DNA from: Oceanicola sp. 502str15
GTDB lineage: Bacteria; Pseudomonadota; Alphaproteobacteria; Rhodobacterales; Rhodobacteraceae
NCBI RefSeq assembly: GCF_024105635.1
Contig: NZ_WYDQ01000001.1
Coordinates: forward strand, 3,968,501-4,032,500
DNA: 64,000 nucleotides
Direction of reading: 5' to 3'
Shown: piece after piece, positions 43,955 through 53,746 of the stretch
Layout of the letters: the number at the start of each line of letters is the position of its first letter
How positions within the stretch are numbered: position 1 is the stretch's first letter
Translations under genes and position numbers: made by a program
The notes under the pieces: generated by a model
The model's input: the letters and a program-made list of their open reading frames with translations, nothing else
The model's database searches: none
What the model was told of the DNA's origin: nothing

Positions 43955-45685
43955 ATGACCACACTGCCAATCGAAATCGAAACGATCGACACGGACGTCG
44001 TTGTCGTAGGTGGCGGAGGCGCTGCATCCCGCGCCGCGCTGTCGGCACGCCAGCAGGGCGCCGATGTGCATCTCGTGACGAAGGCCGCTTACGGCAAGGG
44101 TGGGAGCACCGTGCACGGCGCCAGCGAGATCATGAGCATGGGCGCAGCCGCCGGATTCGGTGACGAACGCGACCAACCTCAGGTGCATTTCGACGACACT
44201 ATGCGTGCCGGAGAAGGATTCATCGACCGCGACCTGGTGCGCGTGCTGGCCGAGGACGCGCCGCAGCGGATGCGCGATCTGGTCGAGCTGGGAGTACCCT
44301 TCGACCAGCTGCCGGCCGGCGGATACAAGCTGATCAAGAGCGACTTCGGAACTTATGGGCGTTGTGCAGGCGTCAAGGGCAAGACTGGCAAAGCCTTCGT
44401 CCGCGCCATCGCCGACGAGATGAAGAAGCTGGGCGTCCATATCGACGCGCCGGTCATGCTGGTCGATCTGTTGCGCGATGCCGATGGGGCGGTCAGCGGA
44501 ATTCTCGCCCTCGACCAGGAACGGCAGGTGTTGCTGCATTATCGCGCGCCCAGCGTCGTTCTGGCGACGGGCGGCATACACGGCGCCTTTTCCAGCCAGG
44601 TCTCGACGCCAGAGATGACGGGCGACGGGCAGGCTATCGCCTATCGCCACGGGGCAGAATTGGTGAACCTGGAATTTCACCAGTTCGGGCCCGCGCTGCT
44701 GCATCCCTACATTCAGCTCTTCAGCAAGTCCTGTTTCGTGCTCGAACCCAAGATGACGAATGCCGAGGGGCGCGCATTCCTGCCGGATTACTTGCCCGAC
44801 GGCATCGACACCAGCGAGGTTTACCAGGAGAAGGTCTTTCCCTTCACGGTGTCGAACCCGTCGCGCTACATCGACATCTCGATCGCTCGCGAGGTACGCG
44901 AAGGACGCGGCACGCCGCATGGCGGTGTCTGGTTCTCTTTCGAGGACATCCCCGAAGCAGACCTGGACCGCAATATTCCCAACACCATGCGCTGGATGAA
45001 ACAGCGCGGCGTCGATCCGCGATCGGAACCTATCGAGGTGGGCATTGCCTTTCAATGCATGAACGGTGGCGTGCGGATGACCGCTGCCACGGCCGAAAGC
45101 TCGATTCCCGGCCTGTTCGTGGTGGGAGAAGTCGCGGGTGGCGTGCGCGGGCCGGATCGCCCTGGCGGCAATTCGCTGGCGGAGGGGCAAGTCTTTGGCC
45201 ACCGCGCCGGTAGCGCCGCGGCCAACGTGGCAGCGGGCAAGCGCCCGGCAGACGATGCTACGCTGGACGAAAGCCTGGATTTCCTGGCTCGTGTGCTGTC
45301 GAAAGGCGCGGACTCCGATTTCCGTGAACCCTGTGCCGAACTACGCAGCGCCATGCAGCGAGAATGCCTGGTCGAAAAGACGGCCGAGGGTCTGGCGGAT
45401 ACTCGCAAGATCGCCCGCGATCTGCGAAAGGAGCTGGATCAATCGCTGTCGGCCACTCCTGAGACGCTGATCGAAGCGCTCGGAATCCGCAATCTGGCGC
45501 AGAGCGCCGAGCTTGTGCTGACTGCCTGCCTCGATCGCGAAGAGACGCGCTCAGGTCACCTGCGCACCGATTTCCCCAAGACCGATGACGCGCGTTTCGG
45601 CCACTCCTTTACCTATCGCCGCGGCGAGACGGGTGAGCCGGACCGCCAGATCCTAAATTATCGCAAGACAGAGGAAGTAGCATGA
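43955..45685 (+). CDS. FAD-dependent dehydrogenase, fumarate reductase/succinate dehydrogenase flavoprotein family
   Basis: The 576-residue flavoprotein starts with VVVVGGGGAASRAALSARQQGADVHLVTKAAYGKGGSTVHGASEI (FAD binding, residues about 15-60), contains LATGGIHGAFSSQVSTPEMTGDGQAIAYRHGAELVNLEFHQFGP and ends the FAD part with GLFVVGEVAGGVRGPDRPGGNSLAEGQVFGHRAG, followed by the helical C-terminal domain of fumarate-reductase-like enzymes. It may introduce or remove a double bond in a carboxylic acid before CoA activation. No iron-sulfur or membrane-anchor genes accompany it, so it is probably soluble. It overlaps the CoA-transferase gene by four bases. Confidence 0.88.
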   Translation: MTTLPIEIETIDTDVVVVGGGGAASRAALSARQQGADVHLVTKAAYGKGGSTVHGASEIMSMGAAAGFGDERDQPQVHFDDTMRAGEGFIDRDLVRVLAEDAPQRMRDLVELGVPFDQLPAGGYKLIKSDFGTYGRCAGVKGKTGKAFVRAIADEMKKLGVHIDAPVMLVDLLRDADGAVSGILALDQERQVLLHYRAPSVVLATGGIHGAFSSQVSTPEMTGDGQAIAYRHGAELVNLEFHQFGPALLHPYIQLFSKSCFVLEPKMTNAEGRAFLPDYLPDGIDTSEVYQEKVFPFTVSNPSRYIDISIAREVREGRGTPHGGVWFSFEDIPEADLDRNIPNTMRWMKQRGVDPRSEPIEVGIAFQCMNGGVRMTAATAESSIPGLFVVGEVAGGVRGPDRPGGNSLAEGQVFGHRAGSAAANVAAGKRPADDATLDESLDFLARVLSKGADSDFREPCAELRSAMQRECLVEKTAEGLADTRKIARDLRKELDQSLSATPETLIEALGIRNLAQSAELVLTACLDREETRSGHLRTDFPKTDDARFGHSFTYRRGETGEPDRQILNYRKTEEVA

Positions 45686-46881
45686 CACCCGGAGCACTTG
45701 ACGGCATCCGTATCCTCGACCTGACCGCGATGACGGCGGGTCCAGTCGGTACGATGATGCTGGGAGACCTTGGCGCGGATGTGATCAAGGTCGAGGACCC
45801 CAAGACAGGCGAGCTATCGCGCAGCATCGGCACGGTTTTCGTCGAGGGCGAAAGCAGCATCTTCCTGTCCCAGAACCGCAACAAGCGCTCGGTGGGGCTG
45901 GACCTGAAATCCGAGGACGGGCGCGCGGCCTTTCTGGAACTGGCACGCCAGGTCGACGTGGTGATCGAGAACTTTCGCCCCGGCACTGTCGATCGGTTGG
46001 GCGTGGGGTACGAAGCCGTCAAGGCAATCAACCCGCGCATCATCTATGCCTCGATCTCGGCCTTCGGGCAGAGCGGGCCTTATGCCCATTTGCCGGCCAA
46101 CGATCCGGTTATCCAGGCGATGAGCGGGCTGATGCACATGACCGGCGAGGCCGAAGGTGCGCCGGTGCGCATCGGCAGCCCCTATCCCGATTTCGGCGCG
46201 GCGGCTCTGATGGCCTTTTCCGTATCGACTGCGCTTTTCAACCGTGAGCGGACGGGGCAGGGACAATGGATCGACCTGTCCCTGCTGTCGGGCGCGCTGT
46301 TCAGCACAATTCCGCGTGATGGCGAGACATTCATGAATGGCGAGGCGCCGCAACGGCGGGGCAGCGGGCATCCTACCTTCGTTCCGTATCGCAACTACAA
46401 AGGTGCAGACGGCGCCTATTTCTTCCTTGCCTGTTTCACGCAGAAGTTCTGGCTGGCGATGTGCAAGGCCATCGGGCGCGAGGACCTGATCGACGATCCC
46501 CGGTTCGTCAACAACACCGACCGCTGCGAGAACCGCGATGCGTTGGATGCTGAGTTGGAGGCGACCTTCACCAAACGGCCGGCGGACGAATGGCTGGAGA
46601 TCCTCGGCACCGGCAATGTGCCCGCAGCCAAGATTCAGGATTTGCACACGGCGCTGACCGAGGATCCGCAGATCGCGCACAACAAAACCGTAGTTTCAGT
46701 CAATCACCCCACGGCAGGCGATGTGCGAATGCAGGCGCATCCCGTCAACTACCACGGCACGCCCGCGACCTATCGTAGGCCCGCGCCCCGGTTGGGCGAA
46801 CACACCCGCGAGGTGCTTGAAGAATTCGGCGTGTCGCCGGAAATTCGGGATCGCCTGACCCCCGAACAGGCCGAGGCCTGA
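45682..46881 (+). CDS. Family III CoA-transferase (CaiB/BaiF)
   Basis: The 399-residue enzyme has the family III layout: LDGIRILDLTAMTAGPVGTMMLGDLGADVIKVEDP, NRNKRSVGLDLKSEDGR, VVIENFRPGTVDRLGVGYE and YDAISAFGQSGPYA-like ISAFGQSGPYA, plus the aspartate expected to carry the acyl group (NDPVIQAMSG). It moves CoA between carboxylic acids. Coming directly after the flavoprotein and before the aldolase, hydratase and acyl-CoA dehydrogenase genes, it probably activates the imported acid. The ATG overlaps the preceding stop (ATGA). Confidence 0.93.
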   Translation: MTPGALDGIRILDLTAMTAGPVGTMMLGDLGADVIKVEDPKTGELSRSIGTVFVEGESSIFLSQNRNKRSVGLDLKSEDGRAAFLELARQVDVVIENFRPGTVDRLGVGYEAVKAINPRIIYASISAFGQSGPYAHLPANDPVIQAMSGLMHMTGEAEGAPVRIGSPYPDFGAAALMAFSVSTALFNRERTGQGQWIDLSLLSGALFSTIPRDGETFMNGEAPQRRGSGHPTFVPYRNYKGADGAYFFLACFTQKFWLAMCKAIGREDLIDDPRFVNNTDRCENRDALDAELEATFTKRPADEWLEILGTGNVPAAKIQDLHTALTEDPQIAHNKTVVSVNHPTAGDVRMQAHPVNYHGTPATYRRPAPRLGEHTREVLEEFGVSPEIRDRLTPEQAEA

Positions 46882-46918
46882 GCCTACGACAACCCCTTCA
46901 GACTGTCTTTGAAACCTG

Positions 46919-46949
46919 TAACCCCACTGTCGTTCCGGCGGCGGGGTTA
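46919..46949 (+). terminator. Hairpin after the CoA-transferase gene
   Basis: TAACCCC and GGGGTTA form a perfect 7-bp stem around a 17-base loop, 37 bp after the CoA-transferase stop and 36 bp before the hydroxyacid dehydrogenase start. No T run follows, so read-through or attenuation is likely rather than full termination. Confidence 0.45.
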
Positions 46950-46985
46950 GGCGTTGTCCGCCTCTAATCCTGCAAGGAGTGCCCC

Positions 46986-47954
46986 ATGAAAACCATTGCC
47001 TTCCTCGACCGCGGCACTCTGGCGCCGCACATCGACATCCGTCGCCCGTCCTTCGATCACGACTGGAAAGAGTGGGAGCGTACCGCTCCGGACCAGGTGG
47101 TCGAGCGTCTGCAGGGCGCCGAGATTGCCATTCTGAACAAGGTGCGCATCACCCGCGAGCATCTGGATGCGCTGCCCGACCTGAAAATGATCGCAATCGC
47201 CGCTACGGGATCGGACAATATCGACTTGGAGGCCTGCACCGACAAGGGCGTGATCGTCTCCAACATTCGGGCCTACGCGGTGAACACGGTTCCCGAACAT
47301 ACCTTTGCGATGATCCTCGCCTTACGGCGCGGTCTGCTGCCCTATCGGCAGGCCATTGAGAACGGGCGCTGGCAGGAGTCCGGCCAATTCTGTTTCTTCG
47401 ATCACCAAGTGCACGACTTGGCGGGCTCCACTTTGGGCATCATCGGCGAGGGTGCGATCGGTCAGGCTGTCGCCACCATTGGGCGAGCCTTCGGTATGCG
47501 GGTGCTGTTCGCTGCACACAAGGGTGTCGAAGGGCTGGGGCCACTTTACACGCCATTTGATCAGGCATTGGCCGAATCGGACGTGCTGACCCTGCACTGC
47601 CCGTTGACGCCAGCGACGCGCGATCTGCTTTCGGACCGCGAGTTCGACCTGATGGAACGGCGTCCCGTAGTGGTGAACACTGCGCGGGGTGGCCTGATCG
47701 ACGAGACCGCATTGGCGCGAGCCCTGCGCGACGGGCGCATCTCGGGTGCGGGCATGGACGTGGCGACACAAGAGCCACCCGCGCCGGAGAACCCCCTGAT
47801 GCAATTGATGGATCACCCGAACTTCCTGTTCACACCTCATACGGCTTGGGCCAGCACCGAAGCCATGCAGTCGCTGGCCGACCAGTTGATCGACAACGTC
47901 GCGGCCTATGAACGTGGAGAGCCGCGCCACACAGTTGGAGGCAAAAAGCAGTAG
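46986..47954 (+). CDS. D-2-hydroxyacid dehydrogenase
   Basis: The 322-residue protein is an NAD(P)-dependent 2-hydroxyacid dehydrogenase: AATGSDNIDLEACTDKGV, NTVPEHTFAMILALRRGL, GSTLGIIGEGAIGQAVATIGRAFGM (cofactor-binding glycines), VVVNTARGGLIDETALARAL (arginine) and TPHTAWAS (catalytic histidine). It resembles glycerate dehydrogenase/hydroxypyruvate reductase. In this setting it may reduce glyoxylate, hydroxypyruvate or a related keto acid to a hydroxyacid such as glycerate, feeding the glycerate kinase of the block. AAGGAG lies about eight bases before the ATG. Confidence 0.92.
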   Translation: MKTIAFLDRGTLAPHIDIRRPSFDHDWKEWERTAPDQVVERLQGAEIAILNKVRITREHLDALPDLKMIAIAATGSDNIDLEACTDKGVIVSNIRAYAVNTVPEHTFAMILALRRGLLPYRQAIENGRWQESGQFCFFDHQVHDLAGSTLGIIGEGAIGQAVATIGRAFGMRVLFAAHKGVEGLGPLYTPFDQALAESDVLTLHCPLTPATRDLLSDREFDLMERRPVVVNTARGGLIDETALARALRDGRISGAGMDVATQEPPAPENPLMQLMDHPNFLFTPHTAWASTEAMQSLADQLIDNVAAYERGEPRHTVGGKKQ

Positions 47955-48026
47955 TATGGCGGCAAAGTTTCTTGGATTGTCAGCAATCGTGTGTTAATCA
48001 TCTATCAGAACGCAGGGAGTTGAAGA

Positions 48027-48854
48027 ATGAAGACGAACAAAAATCCCGACCTTTTCCCCAACGTCGCCCGGCAGAAGCTGGATGCCGGCGAGCTGGCTGT
48101 GGGCCTTGGGGTCAGGCAGGGGCGCACATCGGACACCGCCATGGTTGCCAAATCCTGCGGCTTTGACTGGCTGTTCATCGACATGGAGCACAACAGCATG
48201 GACCTTGATGCGGCCGCGCAGATGTGCGTCTCCGCGCTGCCCACGGGCGTTACACCCATCGTCCGCGTTCCGGGGCCCGAGTCTTTCCACGCAACGCGCA
48301 TTCTGGACGCTGGCGCCATGGGGGTCATCGTACCACACGTGGATACGCCCGATGAGGCGCGCCGGGTCGCGGACATCTGCAAATTCCCGCCTCTCGGCAA
48401 CCGCTCCGTGCCCGGCTCGATGCCGCAGCTGGGTTATGCTGCCTATTCGCAGGAGGATTGCTGTCGGCTATTGAACGAAAGCACATTGATCGTCGTCATG
48501 CTGGAGACCGAGGAGGCCATCGAGGCCGCCGACGAGATCGCTGCCATTGACGGCATCGACGTGCTGCTGATCGGCACCAGCGATCTGTCGGCTGACATGG
48601 GCATTCACGGTCAGTTCGATCATCCCCGGATCCGCGCCGCCTACGAGCGCGTGATTGCCGCCTGCCGCAAGCACGGCAAGCACCCTGGCATGGGTGGCAT
48701 CTACACGCCTACGATCATGCAAAAATACGTCAGCCTCGGCGCGCGGTTTTTGCTGGGTGGTTCGGACCTGTCTCTGCTGATGCAGGCGGGCAGGGAACGA
48801 ATGCGGTTCCTCGACTCGCTGCTCGAGCCGCAGAAGGACAGCGAAGTTGCGTGA
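48027..48854 (+). CDS. HpcH/HpaI-type aldolase
   Basis: This 275-residue protein belongs to the HpcH/HpaI class II aldolase/citrate lyase family: CGFDWLFIDMEHNSMDLDAAAQMC, PIVRVPGPESFHATRILDAGAMGVIVPHVDTPDEARRV (metal and substrate strands), PPLGNRSVPG, VVMLETEEAIEAADEIAAIDGIDVLLIGTSDLSADMG. Relatives split 2-keto-3-deoxy-sugar acids or related keto acids into pyruvate and an aldehyde. Together with the hydroxyacid dehydrogenase and glycerate kinase this is the toolkit seen in glucarate-type breakdown, though the acyl-CoA genes point to a different substrate. It overlaps the hydratase gene by eight bases. Confidence 0.92.
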   Translation: MKTNKNPDLFPNVARQKLDAGELAVGLGVRQGRTSDTAMVAKSCGFDWLFIDMEHNSMDLDAAAQMCVSALPTGVTPIVRVPGPESFHATRILDAGAMGVIVPHVDTPDEARRVADICKFPPLGNRSVPGSMPQLGYAAYSQEDCCRLLNESTLIVVMLETEEAIEAADEIAAIDGIDVLLIGTSDLSADMGIHGQFDHPRIRAAYERVIAACRKHGKHPGMGGIYTPTIMQKYVSLGARFLLGGSDLSLLMQAGRERMRFLDSLLEPQKDSEVA

Positions 48855-49653
48855 CCTGCCGGACATATCCGGCCTGGTGACCGAGCTGAACGAGGCGGGA
48901 GTCCTGCGGATCACGCTGGCTCGCCCGCCGCTAAACCTGCTGACGCAGGATTTGCGGCACGCCCTCGGGACGCTGTTCGGCGAGGTCCCACCCGAGGTTC
49001 GGGCGGTGGTGCTGACCGGCAGCTCAGAGACATTTTGCGCCGGGGCGGACATGACCGAGTTCTCGCAGCGCTTCGAGCGGGCAACGGCATGTCGGCACGG
49101 CGCCAACGGTCACCGGATGATGCGCAACCTCGTGCGCTGCCCGGTACCCGTGATTGCTGCGGTCGAGGGGCCGTGTCTGGGCGGCGGGTACGAGCTGGCC
49201 TTGGCGTGCGACTGGATCGTCGCAGGGCAAGGCGCGCGCCTCGGCCTGCCCGAAATCAAGCGCGGCATCTTTCCGGGCACGGCGGGCATTCCGCTGCTGG
49301 CGCGACGGCTGGGTGTTCACGCGGCCCGAATGGCGATCATGGCCGGCGCCATGGTCGATGCCGACGAGGCGCGCCAGCAGGGCATGATCGACGAATTGGT
49401 GCCGCAGGGTGACGCCTTGCAGAGAGCCACGACGATGTCGGAAACGATCGCGGCCTCTCCCGCGCAGGCTATCCGAGCCATCAAGCGGCTGGGCGACCAC
49501 GACTTCCTCGACCGCTTCGACAGCCACCTGATGGCCGAGATCGACGCCTTCGAGGACATCTTTCAGACGGCGGATGCGCGAGAAGGCTGCGCCGCCTTCT
49601 TTGACAAGCGCACCCCTCAATGGGTGCGACCCAAGAACGGACCGGAGCAATGA
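48847..49653 (+). CDS. Enoyl-CoA hydratase/isomerase family protein
   Basis: The 268-residue crotonase-fold protein shows VLTGSSETFCAGADMTEF (first oxyanion loop), AAVEGPCLGGGYELALACDWIVAG (second oxyanion glycine) and LGLPEIKRGIFPGTAGIPLLARRLG with the glutamate position occupied in PEIKRG. Start is TTG with AAGGA about eight bases upstream, overlapping the aldolase end. Its position between the aldolase and acyl-CoA dehydrogenase genes suggests that it hydrates the enoyl-CoA made by the dehydrogenase. The ATG of the next gene overlaps its stop. Confidence 0.9.
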   Translation: MRDLPDISGLVTELNEAGVLRITLARPPLNLLTQDLRHALGTLFGEVPPEVRAVVLTGSSETFCAGADMTEFSQRFERATACRHGANGHRMMRNLVRCPVPVIAAVEGPCLGGGYELALACDWIVAGQGARLGLPEIKRGIFPGTAGIPLLARRLGVHAARMAIMAGAMVDADEARQQGMIDELVPQGDALQRATTMSETIAASPAQAIRAIKRLGDHDFLDRFDSHLMAEIDAFEDIFQTADAREGCAAFFDKRTPQWVRPKNGPEQ

Positions 49654-50798
49654 GCAAGCACATGACTTTCGATGATGATGACCGCCTGGCATTCCGTGAC
49701 TCGGTTGAGCGATACATCCGCGACCACGCCGATCCCGAGTCGGTCATGGAGTGGGACGAGCGCAAGGAATTCCCTGAGACCGTGGTGCAAGGGATGGCCG
49801 AACAGGGCTGGTTCGCCCTGACACTGCCCGAGACATATGGCGGCATCGGCGACTACCTGGACATGACCTCGATGCTTGAGGTGATCGCCTCGGCCTCGAT
49901 CACGCTGGCACGGTTCTGGAACATCAACGTCAACATGGTCGGCGGGGCCATCGCGGCCTTGGGTGCGGATCATCTGAAATCGGAGATGCTGCCCAAACTC
50001 GCGGAGGGTAAAGTTCGCTTTGCTTTCGCGCTTAGCGAAAACAACTCAGGGTCCGACGCCTCGGCACTCAAGACCCGTGCCGAAGTTGGCGACGAAGAGT
50101 TCACCGTCAACGGCACCAAGATGTGGATAACCGGCGCCCAGCAGGCGGACTACATCCTGACGGCCGTTCGGACTGATCCGAAAGCCACGCGTCACGATGG
50201 CATCAGCCTGATCCTGATCCCGCGCGAGGCCGAGGGCGTGACCGTCACCCCGATCCCGCTGCTGGGTGGCCATGCTGTGCGGACCTGCGAGGTCAACTTC
50301 ATCGACGTGAAGGTGCCACGCAACCTGATGGTAGGCGACCTGCATACAGGCTGGAAGCAACTGATGCCGATCCTCGCCAAGGAACGCGTCGCGCTGGCCG
50401 CCATGTGCATGGGTGCCGGTCAGGCGGCTACCAATCTGGCCATCGAGTACTGCACGCAGCGCCAGCAGTTCGGACGGCGGCTGACAGCCTTTCAGGCGGT
50501 GTCCCACAGGATCGTGGAGATGCAGAACCGCACCGACGCGGCGCGACTCCTGACCTATCACGCCGCAGAGAAGCTTAACGCGGGGCAACAATGCTCGCGC
50601 GAAGCATCGCAGGCGAAGCTCTTTGCTTCGGACAGCTACATGCAGACCGCGCTGGACGGTCTGCAGGTAATGGGCGCCAACGGCTATTCGATGGAATATG
50701 CCATGCAGCGCCATTTCCGCGAGGCCAAGGTCTTTCAGATCTTCGGCGGAACCAGCGAAATCCAGAAGAACATTATCGGCAAGGAGCTTGGGCTCTGA
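49650..50798 (+). CDS. Acyl-CoA dehydrogenase
   Basis: This 382-residue flavoenzyme has LTLPETYGGIGDYLDM, FAFALSENNSGSDASALKTRAE, GTKMWITGAQQADYILTAVRT, ERVALAAMCMGAGQAATNLAIEYCTQRQQFGRRLTAFQAVSHRIVEMQ and QVMGANGYSMEYAMQRHFREAKVFQIFGGTSEIQKNIIGKEL, all typical of the family. The acid before the GY in the last block corresponds to the usual catalytic region. It oxidises an acyl-CoA and hands electrons to electron transfer flavoprotein, whose genes lie farther down the same operon. The substrate chain is unknown. Confidence 0.94.
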   Translation: MSKHMTFDDDDRLAFRDSVERYIRDHADPESVMEWDERKEFPETVVQGMAEQGWFALTLPETYGGIGDYLDMTSMLEVIASASITLARFWNINVNMVGGAIAALGADHLKSEMLPKLAEGKVRFAFALSENNSGSDASALKTRAEVGDEEFTVNGTKMWITGAQQADYILTAVRTDPKATRHDGISLILIPREAEGVTVTPIPLLGGHAVRTCEVNFIDVKVPRNLMVGDLHTGWKQLMPILAKERVALAAMCMGAGQAATNLAIEYCTQRQQFGRRLTAFQAVSHRIVEMQNRTDAARLLTYHAAEKLNAGQQCSREASQAKLFASDSYMQTALDGLQVMGANGYSMEYAMQRHFREAKVFQIFGGTSEIQKNIIGKELGL

Positions 50799-50838
50799 GC
50801 GCGGCCGCATGCCGCAAGACTTAACGGGAGGAAAAACC

Positions 50839-51783
50839 ATGAAACGCTTCAAGCATACCGTCGGCACGCTGTGCCTGGCGCTGGGCCTGACCGGCACCGC
50901 CGCACTGGCGTGGGAACCGGAAAAGCCCATCGAGATCGTCGTCGGTTTCTCCGCCGGGGGTGGCACAGATGTGATGGCGCGCACTCTGGCAACGGCTGCG
51001 CAGGACGAGTTTCCCGTGCCGCTGGTCATCGTGAACCGCGCAGGCGCATCGGGTGTGTCCGCTGCGGAATACGTCGCCCGCCAACCTGCCGATGGCTATA
51101 CGCTGCTGGTTACCGGAGGATCGGAAAGCACGTCTGTTCCGAACCACCGCGAGGTTGGTTACGACATCTCCGAGGATTTTCAGGGTATCCTGCGCGCCGT
51201 CCGGATGCGGATTGTGCTGCTGGTCCGCGAAGACAGCGAAATCGCCTCTGTCGAAGATCTTGTGGCGCAGGCCAAGGATGCGCCGGGCGAGATCGTTTAC
51301 GCCTCAAGCGGCGCAGGCAGCCTGTACCATTCGACCATGCTGGCCTTCGGCGACGAAGCCGGGATCGACATGGCGCATGTTCCCTTCAAAGGCGGTGCCG
51401 AAACCATGGTCGCCCTGCTCGGTGGGCATGTCGATGTGGCTCTGGCTTCGCCGGACGAGGCGCAGCGGCAGATCGAGGCGGGCAAGGTGCGCGCCTTGGC
51501 GGTCACTTCGGACGACCGTTTTCCGGGGCTACCGGACGTCCCGACCCTGCAGGAGGCCGGCTATGACGTCTATATCGACAACATGAAGGGCCTTTCTGCA
51601 CCCGCTGGTCTGCCCGATGACGTATATGAATATCTGAACAGCCGCTTTGCTGAAGCCGTCAAAAGCACCGAATTCGTCAAGCTTGCCGAAAAGTCGGGCC
51701 TGGAAATCAGCTATCTCGATGGTCCGTCGTTCGACGCGCAGATCGACAAGATGTCCAACGCCATCGGCAAGGCCCTGGACTGA
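50839..51783 (+). CDS. TTT transporter substrate-binding protein (TctC/Bug type)
   Basis: The 314-residue periplasmic protein has a signal peptide (KRFKHTVGTLCLALGLTGTAALA) and Bug-family motifs: EIVVGFSAGGGTDVMARTLA, NRAGASGVSAAEYVARQPADGYTLL, EIVYASSGAGSLYHSTMLAFGDEAGIDMAHVPFKGGAETMVALLGGHVDVALASPDEA and RFPGLPDVPTLQEAGYD. It delivers an organic acid to the TctAB membrane complex encoded next. This is the second uptake system in the block after the TRAP transporter, implying either two substrates or two affinity ranges. Confidence 0.93.
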   Translation: MKRFKHTVGTLCLALGLTGTAALAWEPEKPIEIVVGFSAGGGTDVMARTLATAAQDEFPVPLVIVNRAGASGVSAAEYVARQPADGYTLLVTGGSESTSVPNHREVGYDISEDFQGILRAVRMRIVLLVREDSEIASVEDLVAQAKDAPGEIVYASSGAGSLYHSTMLAFGDEAGIDMAHVPFKGGAETMVALLGGHVDVALASPDEAQRQIEAGKVRALAVTSDDRFPGLPDVPTLQEAGYDVYIDNMKGLSAPAGLPDDVYEYLNSRFAEAVKSTEFVKLAEKSGLEISYLDGPSFDAQIDKMSNAIGKALD

Positions 51784-51806
51784 AGCCGATGGATCGGAGC
51801 GGACTG

Positions 51807-52253
51807 ATGTTCACCCGGATATTCGGAGCAGTCCTCATGATCGCGGCGGTTCTATTCGCCGCGGTCATCCCGGGGAACTACGCAGCCTATGAGCATGGCG
51901 TGCCCGGACCGGCGCTGATGCCGTTGTCAGCGCTTGCCTTTATCGCCCTCGGCGGCGCGGGCATGGCCCTGAAGTCCGCATCTGCAGGCGTCTTGCCGTG
52001 GCGCCAGAACCTGCGGCAGATTGGCGGTGCGTTCGCACTGTTGGCCTTTGGTGCCGCCTACGCAGCAGCGATGCCGATACTCGGTTTCGTTCCCGCCACG
52101 GCTGTCTTCATCATGCTGACCTGCCTCGTCTTCGGCGGTCGGCGACCGGTGATCCTGATCGCGTTGGCGGCTCTCGTGCCCCTCGCTTTGCACTATGGTT
52201 TTACCGGCATCTTCAACCTGCCATTGCCCGAATCCAGCTTCCTGCAGGAGTGA
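51807..52253 (+). CDS. TTT transporter small membrane subunit (TctB type)
   Basis: The 148-residue protein has four hydrophobic helices (IFGAVLMIAAVLFAAVIPG, ALMPLSALAFIALGGAGMAL, GGAFALLAFGAAYAAAMPILGFVPATAVFIMLTC, PVILIALAALVPLALHYGFTGIFNLPLP), the TctB pattern including the late FNLPLP. The ATG with GGAG seven bases upstream was chosen over one 18 bases earlier. It lies between the binding protein and the large TctA subunit genes and works with them in the inner membrane. Confidence 0.88.
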   Translation: MFTRIFGAVLMIAAVLFAAVIPGNYAAYEHGVPGPALMPLSALAFIALGGAGMALKSASAGVLPWRQNLRQIGGAFALLAFGAAYAAAMPILGFVPATAVFIMLTCLVFGGRRPVILIALAALVPLALHYGFTGIFNLPLPESSFLQE

Positions 52254-52258
52254 TCCCC

Positions 52259-53746
52259 ATGACATTCGTTTACGTGGCGCTTGGAGAGGTCCTTCAAGCG
52301 AGCAACCTTCTCATCCTTGTCGCTTCAGTTGTCGTAGGCTTAGTCACAGGCGCGATACCGGGTCTGACGGTCAACATGGCGGTTGCGTTGGCAGTACCGC
52401 TGACCCTGAGCATGTCGCCCGTCGCCTCGATAATGATGCTGCTGGGGCTCTATTGTTCTGGTGTTTACGGTGGAAGCGTCTCGGCGATCTTGCTGAATGC
52501 CCCCGGCACCCCGGCTTCGGCAGCGACAAGCCTGGACGGTTATCCGCTGGCCAAGCAGGGACGAGCAGGGCTGGCGCTCAAGGTCGCGATCTTGGCCTCA
52601 GTGGTCGGTGGACTGTTCAGCGTCATGCTGCTCATTCTCGTGGCCCCCGGTCTTGCCGAGATCGCCCTTCGCTTTGGTCCGGTGGAGCTGGCGGGTCTGC
52701 TGCTGTTCTCGCTTGCGCTCGTGGCTCTGGTGTCGGGCGCTGACCCCATGAAAGCGATGGTCGCGACGGGGCTCGGCGTATTGATGTCCTCGGTGGGCAG
52801 CGATCCGATGCTCGGCACGCCGCGCTTCATCTTCGGGATCAACGACTTCTACGATGGAATTCCGTTCATCCCCTTGTTGATCGGTCTCTTTGCCGTGTCC
52901 GAGATGCTCTTCGCGGCCGAGAACCGGTTCCGGGGCACTGGCGCGCCGTTGGAGATGTCCGGTCAGCGAGAAGCCAACCGGCTTGGTCGGACCGAGGTGC
53001 GCCGTATCGCCCTGCCGGTCCTGTCTTCCAGCGCCATCGGTTCATTCGTGGGAATGCTTCCGGGTCTTGGTGCGTCGGTTTCCAGTTTCCTGTCCTACTC
53101 CGTCGCGCAAAAGACCTCGCCGCATGCGGATGAATTCGGCAAGGGTGCCATCGAAGGCGTGGCGTCTGCAGAGGCCGCAAACAACGCCGTGACCGGCTCG
53201 GCGATGATCCCCTTGCTGGCACTGGCCATCCCAGGGGATTCCGTTACCGCGATCCTGCTGGGTGCCTTGATGATCCAGGGTGTAGCGCCAGGACCGATGA
53301 TTTTCGCGACTGCTCCGGACATGGTCTACACGATCTATTTCGCGCTGCTTCTGGCCAATATTTTCATTGCGGTGCTGGCATTGGTGGCGATCCGTCCACT
53401 GACGCAAGTACTGCGCCTTCCGCAGGTCTACTTGTATCCCGTCATCTTGGTGATGTGCGTCGCCGGCAGCTACGTGCTGCGCTCCAGCGGCTGGGACGTG
53501 GCGACCATGTTCGCGGGCGGATTGCTGGGCTACCTGCTGCGCCGGATGGCATTGCCGCTTGCGCCGCTGCTCATCGCATTCATCCTTGCCGCACCATTCG
53601 AAGAGGCTCTGCGCCAGGGCCTGACAATGTCGCGTGGCAACCTGGCGGTCTTCTTCTCCAACCCGATCTCGCTGGGCTTCATCATGGTGACGATGTTGCT
53701 GATCGCGGGGTCGGCATTCATGAGCATGCGAAAGGTGGCTAAATGA
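52259..53746 (+). CDS. TTT transporter large membrane subunit (TctA type)
   Basis: This 495-residue membrane protein carries the TctA signatures [64 protein letters not shown] near residues 28-92 and the repeated half [70 protein letters not shown]. About ten transmembrane segments follow. It couples ion flow to uptake of the acid bound by the TctC protein. Its stop overlaps the etfB start by four bases, so transport and electron-transfer genes are translationally linked. Confidence 0.94.
   Translation: MTFVYVALGEVLQASNLLILVASVVVGLVTGAIPGLTVNMAVALAVPLTLSMSPVASIMMLLGLYCSGVYGGSVSAILLNAPGTPASAATSLDGYPLAKQGRAGLALKVAILASVVGGLFSVMLLILVAPGLAEIALRFGPVELAGLLLFSLALVALVSGADPMKAMVATGLGVLMSSVGSDPMLGTPRFIFGINDFYDGIPFIPLLIGLFAVSEMLFAAENRFRGTGAPLEMSGQREANRLGRTEVRRIALPVLSSSAIGSFVGMLPGLGASVSSFLSYSVAQKTSPHADEFGKGAIEGVASAEAANNAVTGSAMIPLLALAIPGDSVTAILLGALMIQGVAPGPMIFATAPDMVYTIYFALLLANIFIAVLALVAIRPLTQVLRLPQVYLYPVILVMCVAGSYVLRSSGWDVATMFAGGLLGYLLRRMALPLAPLLIAFILAAPFEEALRQGLTMSRGNLAVFFSNPISLGFIMVTMLLIAGSAFMSMRKVAK

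Noticed and set aside
43763..45202. Reverse open frame of 479 codons opposite the flavoprotein gene
   Set aside because: Antisense of a well-conserved FAD protein; no domain is recognisable in it.
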